Origin: Cloacibacterium caeni
Lineage (GTDB): Bacteria > Bacteroidota > Bacteroidia > Flavobacteriales > Weeksellaceae
Assembly (NCBI RefSeq): GCF_907163105.1
Contig: NZ_OU015321.1
Span: 2,433,001-2,497,000, forward strand
Direction: 5' to 3'
Length of the DNA stretch: 64,000 nucleotides
Below are positions 34,672 through 44,490 of the stretch, one piece after another (the first letter of the stretch is position 1; each line of letters begins with the position of its first letter). Under the pieces are notes generated by a model that saw only the letters and a list, made by a program, of their open reading frames with translations, searched no databases and was not told where the DNA came from. The position numbers and the translations under genes were made by a program.

Positions 34672-36207
34672 ATGGCAGAAAAATCAAAATTTATAGAAGA
34701 ACTTAATAGTAGATATCAACCAAAAGGAGAATATATCGTTCTAGGAAAGGGAATGTTAGACGGAGAAGTAATTACCGAAGTAGATGTTACCGTTCCTCTA
34801 AAAACGGTCAATAGACATGGTCTGATTGCAGGAGCTACAGGTACAGGAAAAACCAAAACGCTACAAGTTTTTGTAGAACAGCTTTCGCATAAAGGTATTC
34901 CAACTTTAGTGATGGATATTAAAGGTGACCTTTCTGGAATTGCTGTAGAAGGCGAACAAAATGATAAAATTAACGAAAGATATGCGAAAACGCAATTGCC
35001 ATATCAGCCACAATCTTTTCCAGTAGAACTCATGACTATTTCTGCGGAAAAAGGTTTGAAACTGAGAGCTACCGTTACAGAATTTGGTCCAGTTTTACTT
35101 TCTAAAATTTTAGGATTAAATGAAACGCAGTCAAGTATTATGTCTATCGTTTTCAAATATGCAGATGATAAAGCATTGCCGCTCATTGATTTAGAAGATT
35201 TGAAAAAAGTTTTGCAATATGTAACTGATAACGCAGAAGGTAAAAAAGAATTAGCAGATAATTATGGTTCTATTTCGCCAGCTTCTCTAGGTGCAATTCT
35301 TCGTTCAATTGTAGCGATGGAACAACAAGGAGCAACTAGTTTTTTCGGTGAACCAAGTTTTGATGTTGAAGATTTACTGCAAACCAGAGGCGGAAAAGGC
35401 GTGGTAAACGTTTTGAGAGTTGCAGATATTCAGAATCAACCGCAATTATTTTCTACGTTTATGCTTTCGCTTTTTGCAGAAATTTACATGACTTTTCCAG
35501 AAGAAGGAGACAGCGGAAAACCAAAATTAGTCCTTTTTATAGACGAAGCGCATTTGATTTTCAATGAAGCGAGTAAAGCTTTGCTTTCGCAGATAGAAAC
35601 GATGGTGAAGCTCATCCGTTCAAAAGGAGTAGGAATTTATTTTATTACTCAAATTCCGGGAGATGTTCCAGAAAATGTACTTTCTCAATTAGGGCTTAAA
35701 ATTCAGCACGCTTTGCGTGGTTTCACGGCAAAAGACAGAAAAGAAATTGATAAAGCGGTAGAAAATTATCCTATTACCGAATATTATGACGCAGCCAATT
35801 TAATTCAGAATTTAGGAATTGGCGAAGCTTTCGTCACAGCGCTTGATGAGAAGGGAATTCCAACTCCATTGGTTCATACTTATTTGATTTCTCCAGAATC
35901 TAGAATGGATGTTTTGACTTCTGAAGAGATAGACGATTTGGTTAATTCTTCTGATTTGGTTAAAAAATATAAAAATGAGGTAGATAAAGAATCTGCCTAC
36001 GAAATTTTAGCCAAACGCATGGAACAAGCTGCGGAAGTAGAAAAAGAAGTAGCACAAGAAAAATCTACGGCAAGACAACCCAAAGAAGAACCAGGAATGT
36101 TCGAGCAAGTCATGAAATCTAGAGCTGGAAGAACATTCACCACAACTTTAGCCAGAGAAGGCGCCAAATTTGTCCTCGGAATGTTTGGTTTGAAGATGAG
36201 AAGGTAA
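34672..36207 (+). CDS. HerA-like ATPase (DUF853 family)
   Basis: A 511-residue ATPase: Walker A GATGTGKT (54-61), VMDIKGDLSG, and Walker B LVLFIDEAHLIF; the helicase-HerA/DUF853 set typical of E. coli YjgR. C-terminal residues 440-511 are charged and end with GMFGLKMRR. HerA relatives pump DNA with NurA in archaea; no nuclease partner adjoins, though an exonuclease gene follows. ATG 34672 is preferred to an earlier TTG on lack of conservation there. Confidence 0.87.
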   Translation: MAEKSKFIEELNSRYQPKGEYIVLGKGMLDGEVITEVDVTVPLKTVNRHGLIAGATGTGKTKTLQVFVEQLSHKGIPTLVMDIKGDLSGIAVEGEQNDKINERYAKTQLPYQPQSFPVELMTISAEKGLKLRATVTEFGPVLLSKILGLNETQSSIMSIVFKYADDKALPLIDLEDLKKVLQYVTDNAEGKKELADNYGSISPASLGAILRSIVAMEQQGATSFFGEPSFDVEDLLQTRGGKGVVNVLRVADIQNQPQLFSTFMLSLFAEIYMTFPEEGDSGKPKLVLFIDEAHLIFNEASKALLSQIETMVKLIRSKGVGIYFITQIPGDVPENVLSQLGLKIQHALRGFTAKDRKEIDKAVENYPITEYYDAANLIQNLGIGEAFVTALDEKGIPTPLVHTYLISPESRMDVLTSEEIDDLVNSSDLVKKYKNEVDKESAYEILAKRMEQAAEVEKEVAQEKSTARQPKEEPGMFEQVMKSRAGRTFTTTLAREGAKFVLGMFGLKMRR

Positions 36208-36225
36208 AAAAATCTTATAATTTTA

Positions 36226-36266
36226 TAAATCCCACCAATTTATAAACCGTAAATTTGTGGGATATT
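36226..36266 (+). terminator. Terminator of the HerA-like gene
   Basis: AATCCCAC (36228-36235) pairs with GTGGGAT (36257-36263), with inner AATTTA/TAAATT pairing, followed by T-rich sequence. It covers GTG 36257, which is therefore an unlikely start for the next gene. Confidence 0.55.
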
Positions 36267-36277
36267 TATTTTTCGTT

Positions 36278-37498
36278 TTGTATACCATAATAGACATAGA
36301 AGGAAACGGAGCGCCTTATAGAAAAGAAAGCATTATAGAAATTGCGATTTTTAGATATGATGGCCACGTTATCACAGACCAATTTATTTCACTTGTTAAT
36401 CCAGAAAGTGAAATATCTCCATTTGTACAAAAACTGACAGGAATTACCCAAAAAATGGTAAAAACCGCTCCGAAATTTCATGAAATCGCGAAAAGAATCA
36501 TAGAAATTACAGAAGGAACCATTTTAGTAGGACATAATATAGATTTTGATTACAGAATGCTTCGTCAAAGTTTTAAAAGACTAGGTTTTGATTTTAAAAT
36601 CAATACTTTAGATACCATTCCTTTAGCAAAAAAACTGATTCCTCATGAAAAAAGTTATTCTCTGGGGAAATTATGTAAATCTATTGGGATTCCTTTGGTA
36701 GATGAGCACCGAGCTTCTGGTGATGCAAGGGCTACTTTGGAACTTTTTAAATTGTTAAAAACCAAAGACAACAGCCATGAAATTATTCAGCAACATCATG
36801 AAGAAAGTAACGCAAAATCTTATATCAATAAAATAAAAGAACTTACTCAGGATTTACCTTCGGAGAAAGGTTTTGTGTATTTTCAGAATGCTTCTGGAGC
36901 TATTATTTTTGAAGATTATGTAGATGATATTTTCAGAGTTTCTAAAAAATTATTCAATTCTAAATCTGTTAAATGGCAAAGTATTCAGGAAGAAGTCACA
37001 CAAATTAATTACGAACTTACGGGAACAGATACTATTGCGAGACTAATGTTGCTGAATCAGAATAAATTGAAGAAGCAGTTTTTACCTTATGGTTTGTTCT
37101 ACATTGATGGAAAATTTAAGGTTGAAAAAAACTCTAGTCACTCAGAAAAGCCATTATTGAAATTCAAAAACTTTTCTCAAGGCAGTAAAGTGAAGCATTA
37201 TATCACCGAAAATGAATCGCTTAGCGATTATAAAACGCTGAAAGAGCTTATTACGCTGAAAGGTAGAAATGAACTATGGATTGGAAAAGGCAGAAGTCTC
37301 GGCGAAAAATCTTTTCTCATTATAGAAGAAGGAAAATTGATTTCATTTGGGTATTATGAATTGTTCCATCAGATTCAGTCTAGGAAGAAATTAAATAAAT
37401 TACAGTTAGAAGTGAAGAAAGTTTCGCCAGAAATTATCAATGATTTGAAACTATCTTTATTGAAAAACGAGTATAAAATAGAAAAATTACCTAAATAA
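36278..37498 (+). CDS. DnaQ-type exonuclease with degenerate GIY-YIG-like region
   Basis: A 406-residue protein. Residues 1-165 are a DEDDh 3'-5' exonuclease: YTIIDIEGNG (Exo I), GHNIDFDYRMLR (Exo II) and HRASGDARAT (Exo III). Residues about 185-275 resemble the UvrC/Cho GIY-YIG domain in layout (KGFVYFQNASGAIIFEDY ... ELTGTDTIARLMLLNQNKLK), but the catalytic Tyr/Arg/Glu set is largely lost. TTG 36278 is chosen since Flavobacteriia homologues start at this Tyr and the upstream GTG lies in a terminator. Confidence 0.82.
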   Translation: MYTIIDIEGNGAPYRKESIIEIAIFRYDGHVITDQFISLVNPESEISPFVQKLTGITQKMVKTAPKFHEIAKRIIEITEGTILVGHNIDFDYRMLRQSFKRLGFDFKINTLDTIPLAKKLIPHEKSYSLGKLCKSIGIPLVDEHRASGDARATLELFKLLKTKDNSHEIIQQHHEESNAKSYINKIKELTQDLPSEKGFVYFQNASGAIIFEDYVDDIFRVSKKLFNSKSVKWQSIQEEVTQINYELTGTDTIARLMLLNQNKLKKQFLPYGLFYIDGKFKVEKNSSHSEKPLLKFKNFSQGSKVKHYITENESLSDYKTLKELITLKGRNELWIGKGRSLGEKSFLIIEEGKLISFGYYELFHQIQSRKKLNKLQLEVKKVSPEIINDLKLSLLKNEYKIEKLPK

Positions 37499-37548
37499 AT
37501 CTAAAAAATATACTCAAAATAGATAATTTTTACTAAATAAAATTATTG

Positions 37549-37580
37549 TTTGGTTTTAAAATCTAAAATTTATATTTTTG
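37549..37580 (+). promoter_or_regulatory. Promoter of lysA
   Basis: TTTG (37549-37552), 20 bases, TATTTTTG (37573-37580). The ATG follows 17 bases on. No lysine riboswitch is seen. Confidence 0.65.
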
Positions 37581-37596
37581 CAGTAAAATTTTTATT

Positions 37597-38796
37597 ATGA
37601 CAAATCAAGATTTGCTTCAGATTGCAGAAGAATTCGGAACGCCGGTTTATGTTTATGACGCCGATTCTATAAAATCTCAGTATGAGAAACTCACCACTTC
37701 TTTTGCAGAGAGCACTAAGTTTTTCTACGCTTGTAAATCACTCACCAATATCAACATCCTAAAATATGTAGAAAAATTAGGAGCGAATCTTGATTGTGTT
37801 TCTATAAACGAAGTAAAATTAGGGTTAAAAGCTGGTTTTTCCGCAGAGAGAATTTTATTTACGCCCAATTGTGTAGACCTTGCCGAAATAGAAGAAGCAA
37901 TGGCTCTAAACGTTCATATTAATATTGATAACATCTCTATTTTAGAGCAATTTGGGACTAAATATGGCGATTCTTACCCAGTTTTTCTAAGAATTAATCC
38001 ACATATTTTTGCGGGAGGAAATTATAAAATTTCTACGGGACACATTGATTCTAAATTTGGGATTTCTATTCACCAAATGCGTCACATAGAACGCGTGATG
38101 AAATCTACTAATCTTAACATCGAAGGTTTGCACATGCATACTGGTAGCGAGATTAAAGATCCAGAAGTTTTCTTGCAAGGTTTAGAAATTATGTTTGAAC
38201 TTTCAGAAAGTTTCCCAAATCTTAAATATATTGACATGGGAAGTGGTTTCAAAGTTCCTTACCAAAAAGGCGAGTTAGAGACAGATGTGAAAGCTTTGGG
38301 TAAAAAAGTAGAAAAAGCAGTGACTCAGTTCAAAAAAGAAACAGGTAAAGATTTTGAATTGTGGTTTGAGCCAGGGAAATATTTGGTTTCTAAATCTGGA
38401 CATTTTTTGGTAAAATCTAACGTGATTAAACAAACCACTGCTACCGTTTTTGTGGGCGTGAATTCTGGTTTCAACCATTTAATCAGACCGATGTTCTATG
38501 ATTCATATCACGTCATTGAAAATCTAACCAATCCTAAAGGAACAGAAAGGATTTATACAGTAGTTGGAAATATCTGTGAAACCGATACGTTTGCTTGGGA
38601 CAGAAAATTACACGAAGTTAGAGAAGGGGATGTTTTAGTATTCAGAAATGCAGGAGCTTATGGTTTCGAAATGAGTTCTAATTTCAATTCAAGGCTGAAA
38701 CCTGCTGAAGTTTTATTCTTAGATGGAAAAGCGCATCTCATCAGAAAAAGAGAAGAATTCGATGATTTATTGAAAAATCAAATCGAAGTTTTATAA
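37597..38796 (+). CDS. lysA: Diaminopimelate decarboxylase
   Basis: A 399-residue PLP enzyme of fold type III that makes lysine from meso-diaminopimelate. Lys47 in FYACKSLTN binds PLP; HMHTGSE, GSGFKVPY, WFEPGKYLV and CETDTFAWD (active-site Cys) are all in place. Length is typical. It stands alone between the exonuclease gene and a terminator; the rest of the lysine pathway is not in the window. Confidence 0.95.
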   Translation: MTNQDLLQIAEEFGTPVYVYDADSIKSQYEKLTTSFAESTKFFYACKSLTNINILKYVEKLGANLDCVSINEVKLGLKAGFSAERILFTPNCVDLAEIEEAMALNVHINIDNISILEQFGTKYGDSYPVFLRINPHIFAGGNYKISTGHIDSKFGISIHQMRHIERVMKSTNLNIEGLHMHTGSEIKDPEVFLQGLEIMFELSESFPNLKYIDMGSGFKVPYQKGELETDVKALGKKVEKAVTQFKKETGKDFELWFEPGKYLVSKSGHFLVKSNVIKQTTATVFVGVNSGFNHLIRPMFYDSYHVIENLTNPKGTERIYTVVGNICETDTFAWDRKLHEVREGDVLVFRNAGAYGFEMSSNFNSRLKPAEVLFLDGKAHLIRKREEFDDLLKNQIEVL

Positions 38797-38807
38797 ATTT
38801 TAAATAA

Positions 38808-38837
38808 GGGTTGTAATTCATTTACAACCTTTTTTTG
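38808..38837 (+). terminator. Terminator of lysA
   Basis: GGTTGTAA (38809-38816) and TTACAACC (38822-38829) then T7. Confidence 0.85.
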
Positions 38838-38862
38838 TAAATTTACTATTAAATTTTAAGAC

Positions 38863-39351
38863 ATGAAAAAGTTTTTATTATTAGTGATGATGACGTTTTC
38901 TTTCGGTTTTGTGAGTGCACAATATTTGGTGGAAGACAATGATATTACAGAAAATTCTAAAGAATTTGGTAGAGCAGATATTTCATTAGATATGAATAAT
39001 CCGCTAGAATTTTACAGACTAAAATGTGCGAATGCTACTTATGCGCAATATATTGGCGGAGAAAATGGTTTTAAAGACAAATTATTTAAAAATCTAAAAG
39101 CCAGTCTTTCTAACAACTTATACTCTGTAAATGGAACTTTTGATTTCATTTTCTACATTGATAAAGAAGGAAATTTAAAGGATTTTGTACTAAAACCAGA
39201 AGTTCCGAATAGTAATCTTTTGCAAACAGACATTAATAATGCGGTAAAAGCCATGAATCAAAAATGGATGCCTGCAACTTGCGATGGTGCAAAAGTAGAT
39301 TCTAAAATAAGACTGAAAGTCAATTTCAGGACAGATTTATTCGATATGTAA
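38863..39351 (+). CDS. Secreted protein with TonB-C-like domain
   Basis: A 162-residue exported protein with a signal peptide (1-19, VSA-Q). Residues 60-155 (FDFIFYIDKEGNLKDFVL ... NQKWMPATCDGAKVDSKIRL) follow the strand order of a TonB C-terminal domain, without a membrane anchor. Such free TonB-C-like proteins are common in Bacteroidota and their role is unclear. Two Cys (NATY-side and CDGAK) may pair. Confidence 0.65.
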   Translation: MKKFLLLVMMTFSFGFVSAQYLVEDNDITENSKEFGRADISLDMNNPLEFYRLKCANATYAQYIGGENGFKDKLFKNLKASLSNNLYSVNGTFDFIFYIDKEGNLKDFVLKPEVPNSNLLQTDINNAVKAMNQKWMPATCDGAKVDSKIRLKVNFRTDLFDM

Positions 39352-39431
39352 AAATTAAAAGTCGCTTGAGAAAAGTGATTTTTTTATTTTCTTAATAGGT
39401 GTTTCTCCTGCCATTTTGTCAGAAAATTCCT

Positions 39432-39439
39432 TATCTTTG
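39432..39439 (+). promoter_or_regulatory. -7 box of miaB
   Basis: TATCTTTG fits TAnnTTTG and lies 19 bases before the GTG start; no good -33 element is seen. Confidence 0.4.
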
Positions 39440-39458
39440 CACTCAAAATATTTGAAAA

Positions 39459-40892
39459 GTGCAAGAAAAATATATAGACGAAACTAAACAAGGCGAAGCT
39501 TTTGCTATTGCAGAAAAACCAGAAAATTCTAAAAAATTGTTTTTAGAAAGTTACGGTTGTCAAATGAATTTCTCAGACTCAGAAATCGTAGCCTCTATTC
39601 TTAACGAACAAGGTTATAATACCACCATGAAAGTAGAAGAAGCAGATTTAATTTTGCTTAATACCTGTTCTATCAGAGAAAGAGCAGAACAAACCGTGAG
39701 AATGCGTTTGTCTCAATTCAAAAATTTGAAAAAAGAAAATCCAAGTCTTACGGTTGGTGTTCTTGGTTGTATGGCTGAACGTCTTAAAACTAAATTTTTA
39801 GAAGAAGAACAATTGGTAGACTTAGTAGTTGGTCCAGATGCGTATAGAGATTTACCAAATCTTTTGAAAGAAACAGAAGACGGAAGAGACGCCATCAATG
39901 TTATTTTATCTAAAGAAGAAACGTACGCAGATATTAATCCTGTTCGTTTGGGTGGAAACGGTGTTACCGCATTCGTAACCATTACCAGAGGTTGTGATAA
40001 TATGTGTACCTTCTGTGTAGTTCCCTTTACCAGAGGTAGAGAAAGAAGCCGTGATCCGCATTCTATCATTAAAGAATGCAAGGCATTAGCGGAAAATGGC
40101 TACAAAGAAATTACGCTTCTTGGGCAAAACGTGGACTCTTATCTTTGGTATGGAGGTGGTCCTAAAAAAGATTTTGATAAAGCTTCGGAAATGCAAAAAG
40201 CTACGGCGGTAAATTTTGCTCAATTGTTAGAAATGGTAGCAAAAGCAGTTCCTGCAATGAGAATTCGTTTTTCTACTTCTAATCCGCACGAAATGACGGA
40301 AGAAGTTTTCCGTGTGATTGCAAAATATGATAACGTTTGTAAATATATTCACCTTCCTGTACAAAGTGGAAGTGATAGAATTTTGCAGAAAATGAATCGT
40401 CAACATACACGTCAGGAATATTTAGATTTGATTAAAAAAGCAAAGGAAATAGTTCCAGACATTGCTTTTTCTCAAGATATGATTGCTGGTTTCTGTGGCG
40501 AAACCGAAGAAGATCACCAATTAACTCTTGATTTAATGAGACAAGTAGAATACGATTACGGTTATATGTTTGCGTATTCTGAAAGACCAGGAACTCCAGC
40601 TCACAAAAAAATGGAAGATGATGTTCCTGCAGATGTGAAGCAAAGAAGATTAGCCGAAATTATTGCTTTGCAAGGAGAATTATCCAGAAAAAGAATGCAA
40701 TCTTACGTTGGCAAAACCTACCAAGTTTTGATTGAAGGAATTTCTAAGAAAAATAAAAACCAATGGAAAGCCAGAACTTCTCAGAATGCTGTAGTGGTTT
40801 TTGACAAAGTAGAAGGACAAAATATTGGTGACTTTGTGACTGTTTTCGTAGAAGATTGTACACAAGGTACACTTTTGGGGAAAACGATTTAA
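39459..40892 (+). CDS. miaB: tRNA-2-methylthio-N6-dimethylallyladenosine synthase
   Basis: A 477-residue radical-SAM methylthiotransferase. The N-terminal domain has Cys34, Cys70 and Cys104 ([23 protein letters not shown]) for the auxiliary cluster; Cys179, Cys183 and Cys186 (GCDNMCTFC) bind the SAM cluster. A TRAM domain (about 410-477) ends it. It converts i6A37 to ms2i6A, which miaE at 2.6 kb then hydroxylates. GTG start; CQMNFSDSE is the family signature. Confidence 0.96.
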   Translation: MQEKYIDETKQGEAFAIAEKPENSKKLFLESYGCQMNFSDSEIVASILNEQGYNTTMKVEEADLILLNTCSIRERAEQTVRMRLSQFKNLKKENPSLTVGVLGCMAERLKTKFLEEEQLVDLVVGPDAYRDLPNLLKETEDGRDAINVILSKEETYADINPVRLGGNGVTAFVTITRGCDNMCTFCVVPFTRGRERSRDPHSIIKECKALAENGYKEITLLGQNVDSYLWYGGGPKKDFDKASEMQKATAVNFAQLLEMVAKAVPAMRIRFSTSNPHEMTEEVFRVIAKYDNVCKYIHLPVQSGSDRILQKMNRQHTRQEYLDLIKKAKEIVPDIAFSQDMIAGFCGETEEDHQLTLDLMRQVEYDYGYMFAYSERPGTPAHKKMEDDVPADVKQRRLAEIIALQGELSRKRMQSYVGKTYQVLIEGISKKNKNQWKARTSQNAVVVFDKVEGQNIGDFVTVFVEDCTQGTLLGKTI

Positions 40893-40947
40893 GAAATTAT
40901 TTTAATTTCTGTATTTTAAAAACATAAAACCTCAAATCTCAAAAATT

Positions 40948-42231
40948 ATGAGCGACTTACAATCCATAAAAAACCGTTTCGGAATTATAGGGAATTTTCC
41001 CGCACTTAACCGTGCCATAGAAAAAGCAATTCAGGTGGCACCTACAGATATTTCCGTTTTGGTTATCGGAGAATCTGGAGTTGGTAAAGAACATATCCCG
41101 AAAATTATTCATAGCGAATCTCGCAGAAAACACCAACCATATATTGTGGTAAACTGTGGTGCAATTCCAGAAGGAACAATAGATTCAGAACTTTTTGGGC
41201 ACGAAAAAGGAGCTTTTACAGGCGCAACTTCTACCAGAAAAGGGTATTTCGAAGTAGCAGATGGTGGAACGATTTTCTTAGATGAAGTTGGGGAATTGCC
41301 TTTGCAAACTCAAGTAAGACTTCTAAGAGTTTTAGAAAGTGGAGAATTTATGAAAGTGGGTTCTTCTCAAGTTCAAAAAACCAATGTGAGAATCGTAGCT
41401 GCGACTAATGTGAACATGATGAAAGCGATTGAAGACGGCAGATTCAGAGAAGATTTGTACTATCGTCTCAATACGGTTCAGATTGATATGCCACCTTTGA
41501 GAGAAAGAAAAGGAGATATTCATTTGCTTTTCAGAAAATTCGCCATTGATTTTGCCGAAAAATACAGAATGCCAGAGTTGCAATTGACAGATGATGGTGT
41601 TAAATATTTAGAAAATTATACTTTCCCAGGAAATATTCGTCAGTTGAGAAATTTAGTGGAACAAATGACGGTGGTAGAACAAAATAGAAGCGTAAATTCT
41701 ACTAAATTATCAGAATATATTCCGATGAATGCTCAGCTTCCTGCTGTGGTTTCCAGAGGTGGAAATTCAGGAAATTCAGGAGCAGATTTCGGTTCAGAAA
41801 GAGAAATCATGTACAAAATTCTTTTTGACATGAGAAATGATTTAAATGATTTAAAATCCTTAACTTCGGAACTGATTAAGAATAGAGGAAATCAAAGTTT
41901 TTCGCATCATGAGCAAGATTTAATTGGTAGAGTTTTTAAAACTGAAACCCAACCGGTTAATACAAGTTCTATTTTGTATTACGAAGATCAACCAGCTGCG
42001 CCAACTCCTAATTTCTACAATGATACTGAGGAGTACGAAAATGGAGTGGAAGATATAGATTTAGAAGAAGAACCAAAAGAAGAGTCTCTTTCTTTAATCA
42101 ATAATGAGAGAGATTTAATTGTAAAAGCGCTCGAAAAACACAAAGGCAGAAGAAATAAAGCTGCTGATGAATTGGGAATTTCTCAGAGAACGCTTTACAG
42201 AAAAATAAAACAATATAATTTAGAAGATTAA
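40948..42231 (+). CDS. Sigma-54 interaction-domain regulator
   Basis: A 427-residue AAA activator: Walker A GESGVGKE (41-48), GAFTGA (88-93) which contacts sigma-54, Walker B GGTIFLDEVGE, and a C-terminal Fis-type helix-turn-helix (KGRRNKAADELGISQRTLY). There is no N-terminal receiver or PAS domain. Between AAA and HTH lies a 120-residue acidic, Gly/Asn-rich linker. The stop overlaps the lptE ATG by one base. Its target promoters are not visible here. Confidence 0.92.
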   Translation: MSDLQSIKNRFGIIGNFPALNRAIEKAIQVAPTDISVLVIGESGVGKEHIPKIIHSESRRKHQPYIVVNCGAIPEGTIDSELFGHEKGAFTGATSTRKGYFEVADGGTIFLDEVGELPLQTQVRLLRVLESGEFMKVGSSQVQKTNVRIVAATNVNMMKAIEDGRFREDLYYRLNTVQIDMPPLRERKGDIHLLFRKFAIDFAEKYRMPELQLTDDGVKYLENYTFPGNIRQLRNLVEQMTVVEQNRSVNSTKLSEYIPMNAQLPAVVSRGGNSGNSGADFGSEREIMYKILFDMRNDLNDLKSLTSELIKNRGNQSFSHHEQDLIGRVFKTETQPVNTSSILYYEDQPAAPTPNFYNDTEEYENGVEDIDLEEEPKEESLSLINNERDLIVKALEKHKGRRNKAADELGISQRTLYRKIKQYNLED

Positions 42232-42797
42232 TGAAAAGATTTCAGATTTTAAATTTCAGATTTCAGACCAAAAATTTTAAAATTTTTGGAGTTTTATTCT
42301 TGGGTTTCTTTTCCTTGGCTCTTTTGTCTTCTTGCTATAGTTTTACAGGGAATTCTCTGAATCACGACGAAAAAACCATTCAGATTAAAAATTTCCCTAA
42401 TAATGCAGCTTTGGTGAATGCTAATTTAAGTCAAGAATTTTCTATTGCTCTTCAAAATAGATTTTTGCAAAGGTCTGGTCTAAAGGGAACTACGGAAAAT
42501 CCTGATGTTCTTATTGAAGGAGAAATAACAGATTATAGCATTTCGCCTACCACTATTTCTACACCAGTTACTACAGACGGTGGAAATATTCAAGCGGCAC
42601 AGAATAAACTCACCATTACAGTAAAAGTTCATTACGAAAACAGTAAGTTTCCAGAAGCGAGTTTTGATAGAACCTATTCAGACGAAGCGGTTTTCAGTAG
42701 TGATTTAGATATTAATGCCATAGAAACTTCTCAAGTGAAATTGGTAAACGAAAGGATTATCAATAAAATTTTTAACGATATTGTAGCCAATTGGTAA
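42231..42797 (+). CDS. lptE: LPS-assembly lipoprotein LptE
   Basis: A 188-residue lipoprotein (ALLSSC-YSF) of the Bacteroidota LptE type. TIQIKNFPNNAALVNANLSQ followed by ALQNRFLQRSGL and EGEITDYSISP is the family pattern. LptE plugs the LptD barrel and helps place LPS in the outer membrane. The charged N-terminus before the hydrophobic run is long (about 17 residues). Coupled to the sigma-54 regulator and four bases before the next gene, so all three form an operon. Confidence 0.85.
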   Translation: MKRFQILNFRFQTKNFKIFGVLFLGFFSLALLSSCYSFTGNSLNHDEKTIQIKNFPNNAALVNANLSQEFSIALQNRFLQRSGLKGTTENPDVLIEGEITDYSISPTTISTPVTTDGGNIQAAQNKLTITVKVHYENSKFPEASFDRTYSDEAVFSSDLDINAIETSQVKLVNERIINKIFNDIVANW

Positions 42798-42800
42798 AAG

Positions 42801-44456
42801 ATGAATGCACGAGTTTTAGAATTGCTTCAGCGCCCAGAAAATATTTCTAGAGAAGACATTTCGCTTCTTCAGAATGAAATTTCTAAATTCCCTTATATGC
42901 AGAGTATCAGAACTTTGCGTCTTTCGGCAATTTTTAATTTCGATGCTGAAAATTACCAAAAAGAACTAACCAAAACCGCAGCGTATACTACGGATAAAAA
43001 AATTCTCTACACTTTCATCAATAAAAAGAAGGAAGAAGAGAAAAAAGAATTGACGAAATTCAAGAAAATTGTACTCGCTAAAACTGAATATGAAGTTGAA
43101 AAAACCATTGAAGAACCTGTAAAAATCGTTGAGGTTCCAGAGCAAAATATCACTAAGAATTCTTCTGAAAATTTAACCGAAACGGTAGAAAAAATAGAGG
43201 CGGAAAAACCTGTAGTTACGCATCCGGAAAGTGTAGTAGGTGATACCGAATTAGAAGCGCCGATTCTTGACAAAAAAGAAAATGAGTTCGAAGTTCTGAA
43301 AGAATTGGAGATTTTAGAGATTGAAAATCAATTGCTTGAGCAAGAAAAAGCGGAAGAAGAAAATGCAGAAATTGCGTTCAAAACGAGAGAAGAAGATCTT
43401 AATTTCAGTAAAGAAACCGTTTTAGAGCATATTGATCAATCAGATGACAAGGAAATTACGTCTGTAAAACCTTCGGATATTAGTTTTAATGGTTTCGAAA
43501 GTTTCTTGCCAAACGTAAAATTCACCGTTCCTTCTACTCTAAAAGAAGAACCGAAATCTGAACCAAAAGCAGAAATTTCTGCACCAATTTTTGAAGAAAA
43601 ACCAACCGAAGAAAAAATAAAATCTGAAGAAATTCCATCTGAAAAAACTCCAGAATTGAACATTTCAGTACCAGAAAAAACTGAGATTTTAGAGGAAAAT
43701 ACAGAAATGACGATTGAAAAAGAAGCGCCTCAAGTAATTAATACTCCTATTTTGAAGGAAGAAAAAGAAGAAATTGAAGAAGAAATTCATACCGATTGGA
43801 AACCGATGAATTTTATGATGAATCCACTGGATTCTATGATTCAAAAACCAGCAGTTTCTCAACCGAAACCTACCGAAAAACCAGTTGTGGTAAAACCAGA
43901 AATTGCAACTACAGAAGAGAAGAAAATGGTAGAAGAAGTTGCGCCAATCGAAATGAAAAAAGAGGTTTTAGAAGAAGTTATAATTAAAGAAAAACCTATT
44001 GAAAAATCTATTCTAAATACTTCTTTCTTTCAAGAAACTTCAGTTCAAACTATTGAAAATCAAGTGGAAAAACTTTCGGCGGAAGAAAATAATAGCAACG
44101 TTCCAGATTTTGTAAATACTTGGCAAAGTTGGCTTAAAATTGACCGTTCCGGAATTAAAACTCCTGAAAATATTCCAGTAAAAGTCATTGAGAAAAAAGC
44201 GGAAATTATCGATAAATTCATTGAAGAAAATCCTAAAATTTCTCAGTTAAAAGAAGAAGTTAGCTTTATAGTAAAAGAAAAAAATGACGACATCTCACAC
44301 TTGATGACCGAAACTTTAGCAAAACTTTACACTGAACAAAGATTGTACACCAAAGCAATTAAAGCTTACGAAATCCTTCAAAATAAGCATCCAGAAAAAG
44401 CCGAAGATTTTAAAGCTAAAATTCAAGAAATCAAAGATTTAAAGCAAGGTAAATAA
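42801..44456 (+). CDS. Glu/Lys-rich protein with TPR-like C-terminus
   Basis: A 551-residue protein. Residues 1-80 are helical (LLQRPENISREDISLLQNEI); about 85-430 are a low-complexity Glu/Lys/Pro/Val region with repeats such as EKP and EEK; about 470-545 carry helices with TLAKLYTEQRLYTKAIKAYEIL, a TPR-like unit. No signal peptide, so cytoplasmic. I do not know a function; position in the lptE operon suggests envelope assembly, as a scaffold. Confidence 0.75.
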   Translation: MNARVLELLQRPENISREDISLLQNEISKFPYMQSIRTLRLSAIFNFDAENYQKELTKTAAYTTDKKILYTFINKKKEEEKKELTKFKKIVLAKTEYEVEKTIEEPVKIVEVPEQNITKNSSENLTETVEKIEAEKPVVTHPESVVGDTELEAPILDKKENEFEVLKELEILEIENQLLEQEKAEEENAEIAFKTREEDLNFSKETVLEHIDQSDDKEITSVKPSDISFNGFESFLPNVKFTVPSTLKEEPKSEPKAEISAPIFEEKPTEEKIKSEEIPSEKTPELNISVPEKTEILEENTEMTIEKEAPQVINTPILKEEKEEIEEEIHTDWKPMNFMMNPLDSMIQKPAVSQPKPTEKPVVVKPEIATTEEKKMVEEVAPIEMKKEVLEEVIIKEKPIEKSILNTSFFQETSVQTIENQVEKLSAEENNSNVPDFVNTWQSWLKIDRSGIKTPENIPVKVIEKKAEIIDKFIEENPKISQLKEEVSFIVKEKNDDISHLMTETLAKLYTEQRLYTKAIKAYEILQNKHPEKAEDFKAKIQEIKDLKQGK

Positions 44457-44460
44457 AACA

Positions 44461-44490
44461 AAAACTCCAAAAAATTCTTGGAGTTTTTTT
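44461..44490 (+). terminator. Terminator of the lptE operon
   Basis: AAAACTCCAA (44461-44470) and TTGGAGTTTT (44478-44487), then T to 44490. The IS begins 14 bases after the last G of the stem. Confidence 0.85.

Noticed and set aside
36257-36277. GTG at 36257 as the exonuclease start
   Set aside because: It lies in the 3' arm of the preceding terminator, and the added residues are not conserved in type.
43796-43987. Plus-strand frame within the Glu-rich gene
   Set aside because: It is a shadow of the repetitive codons in the true frame and has no start signal.
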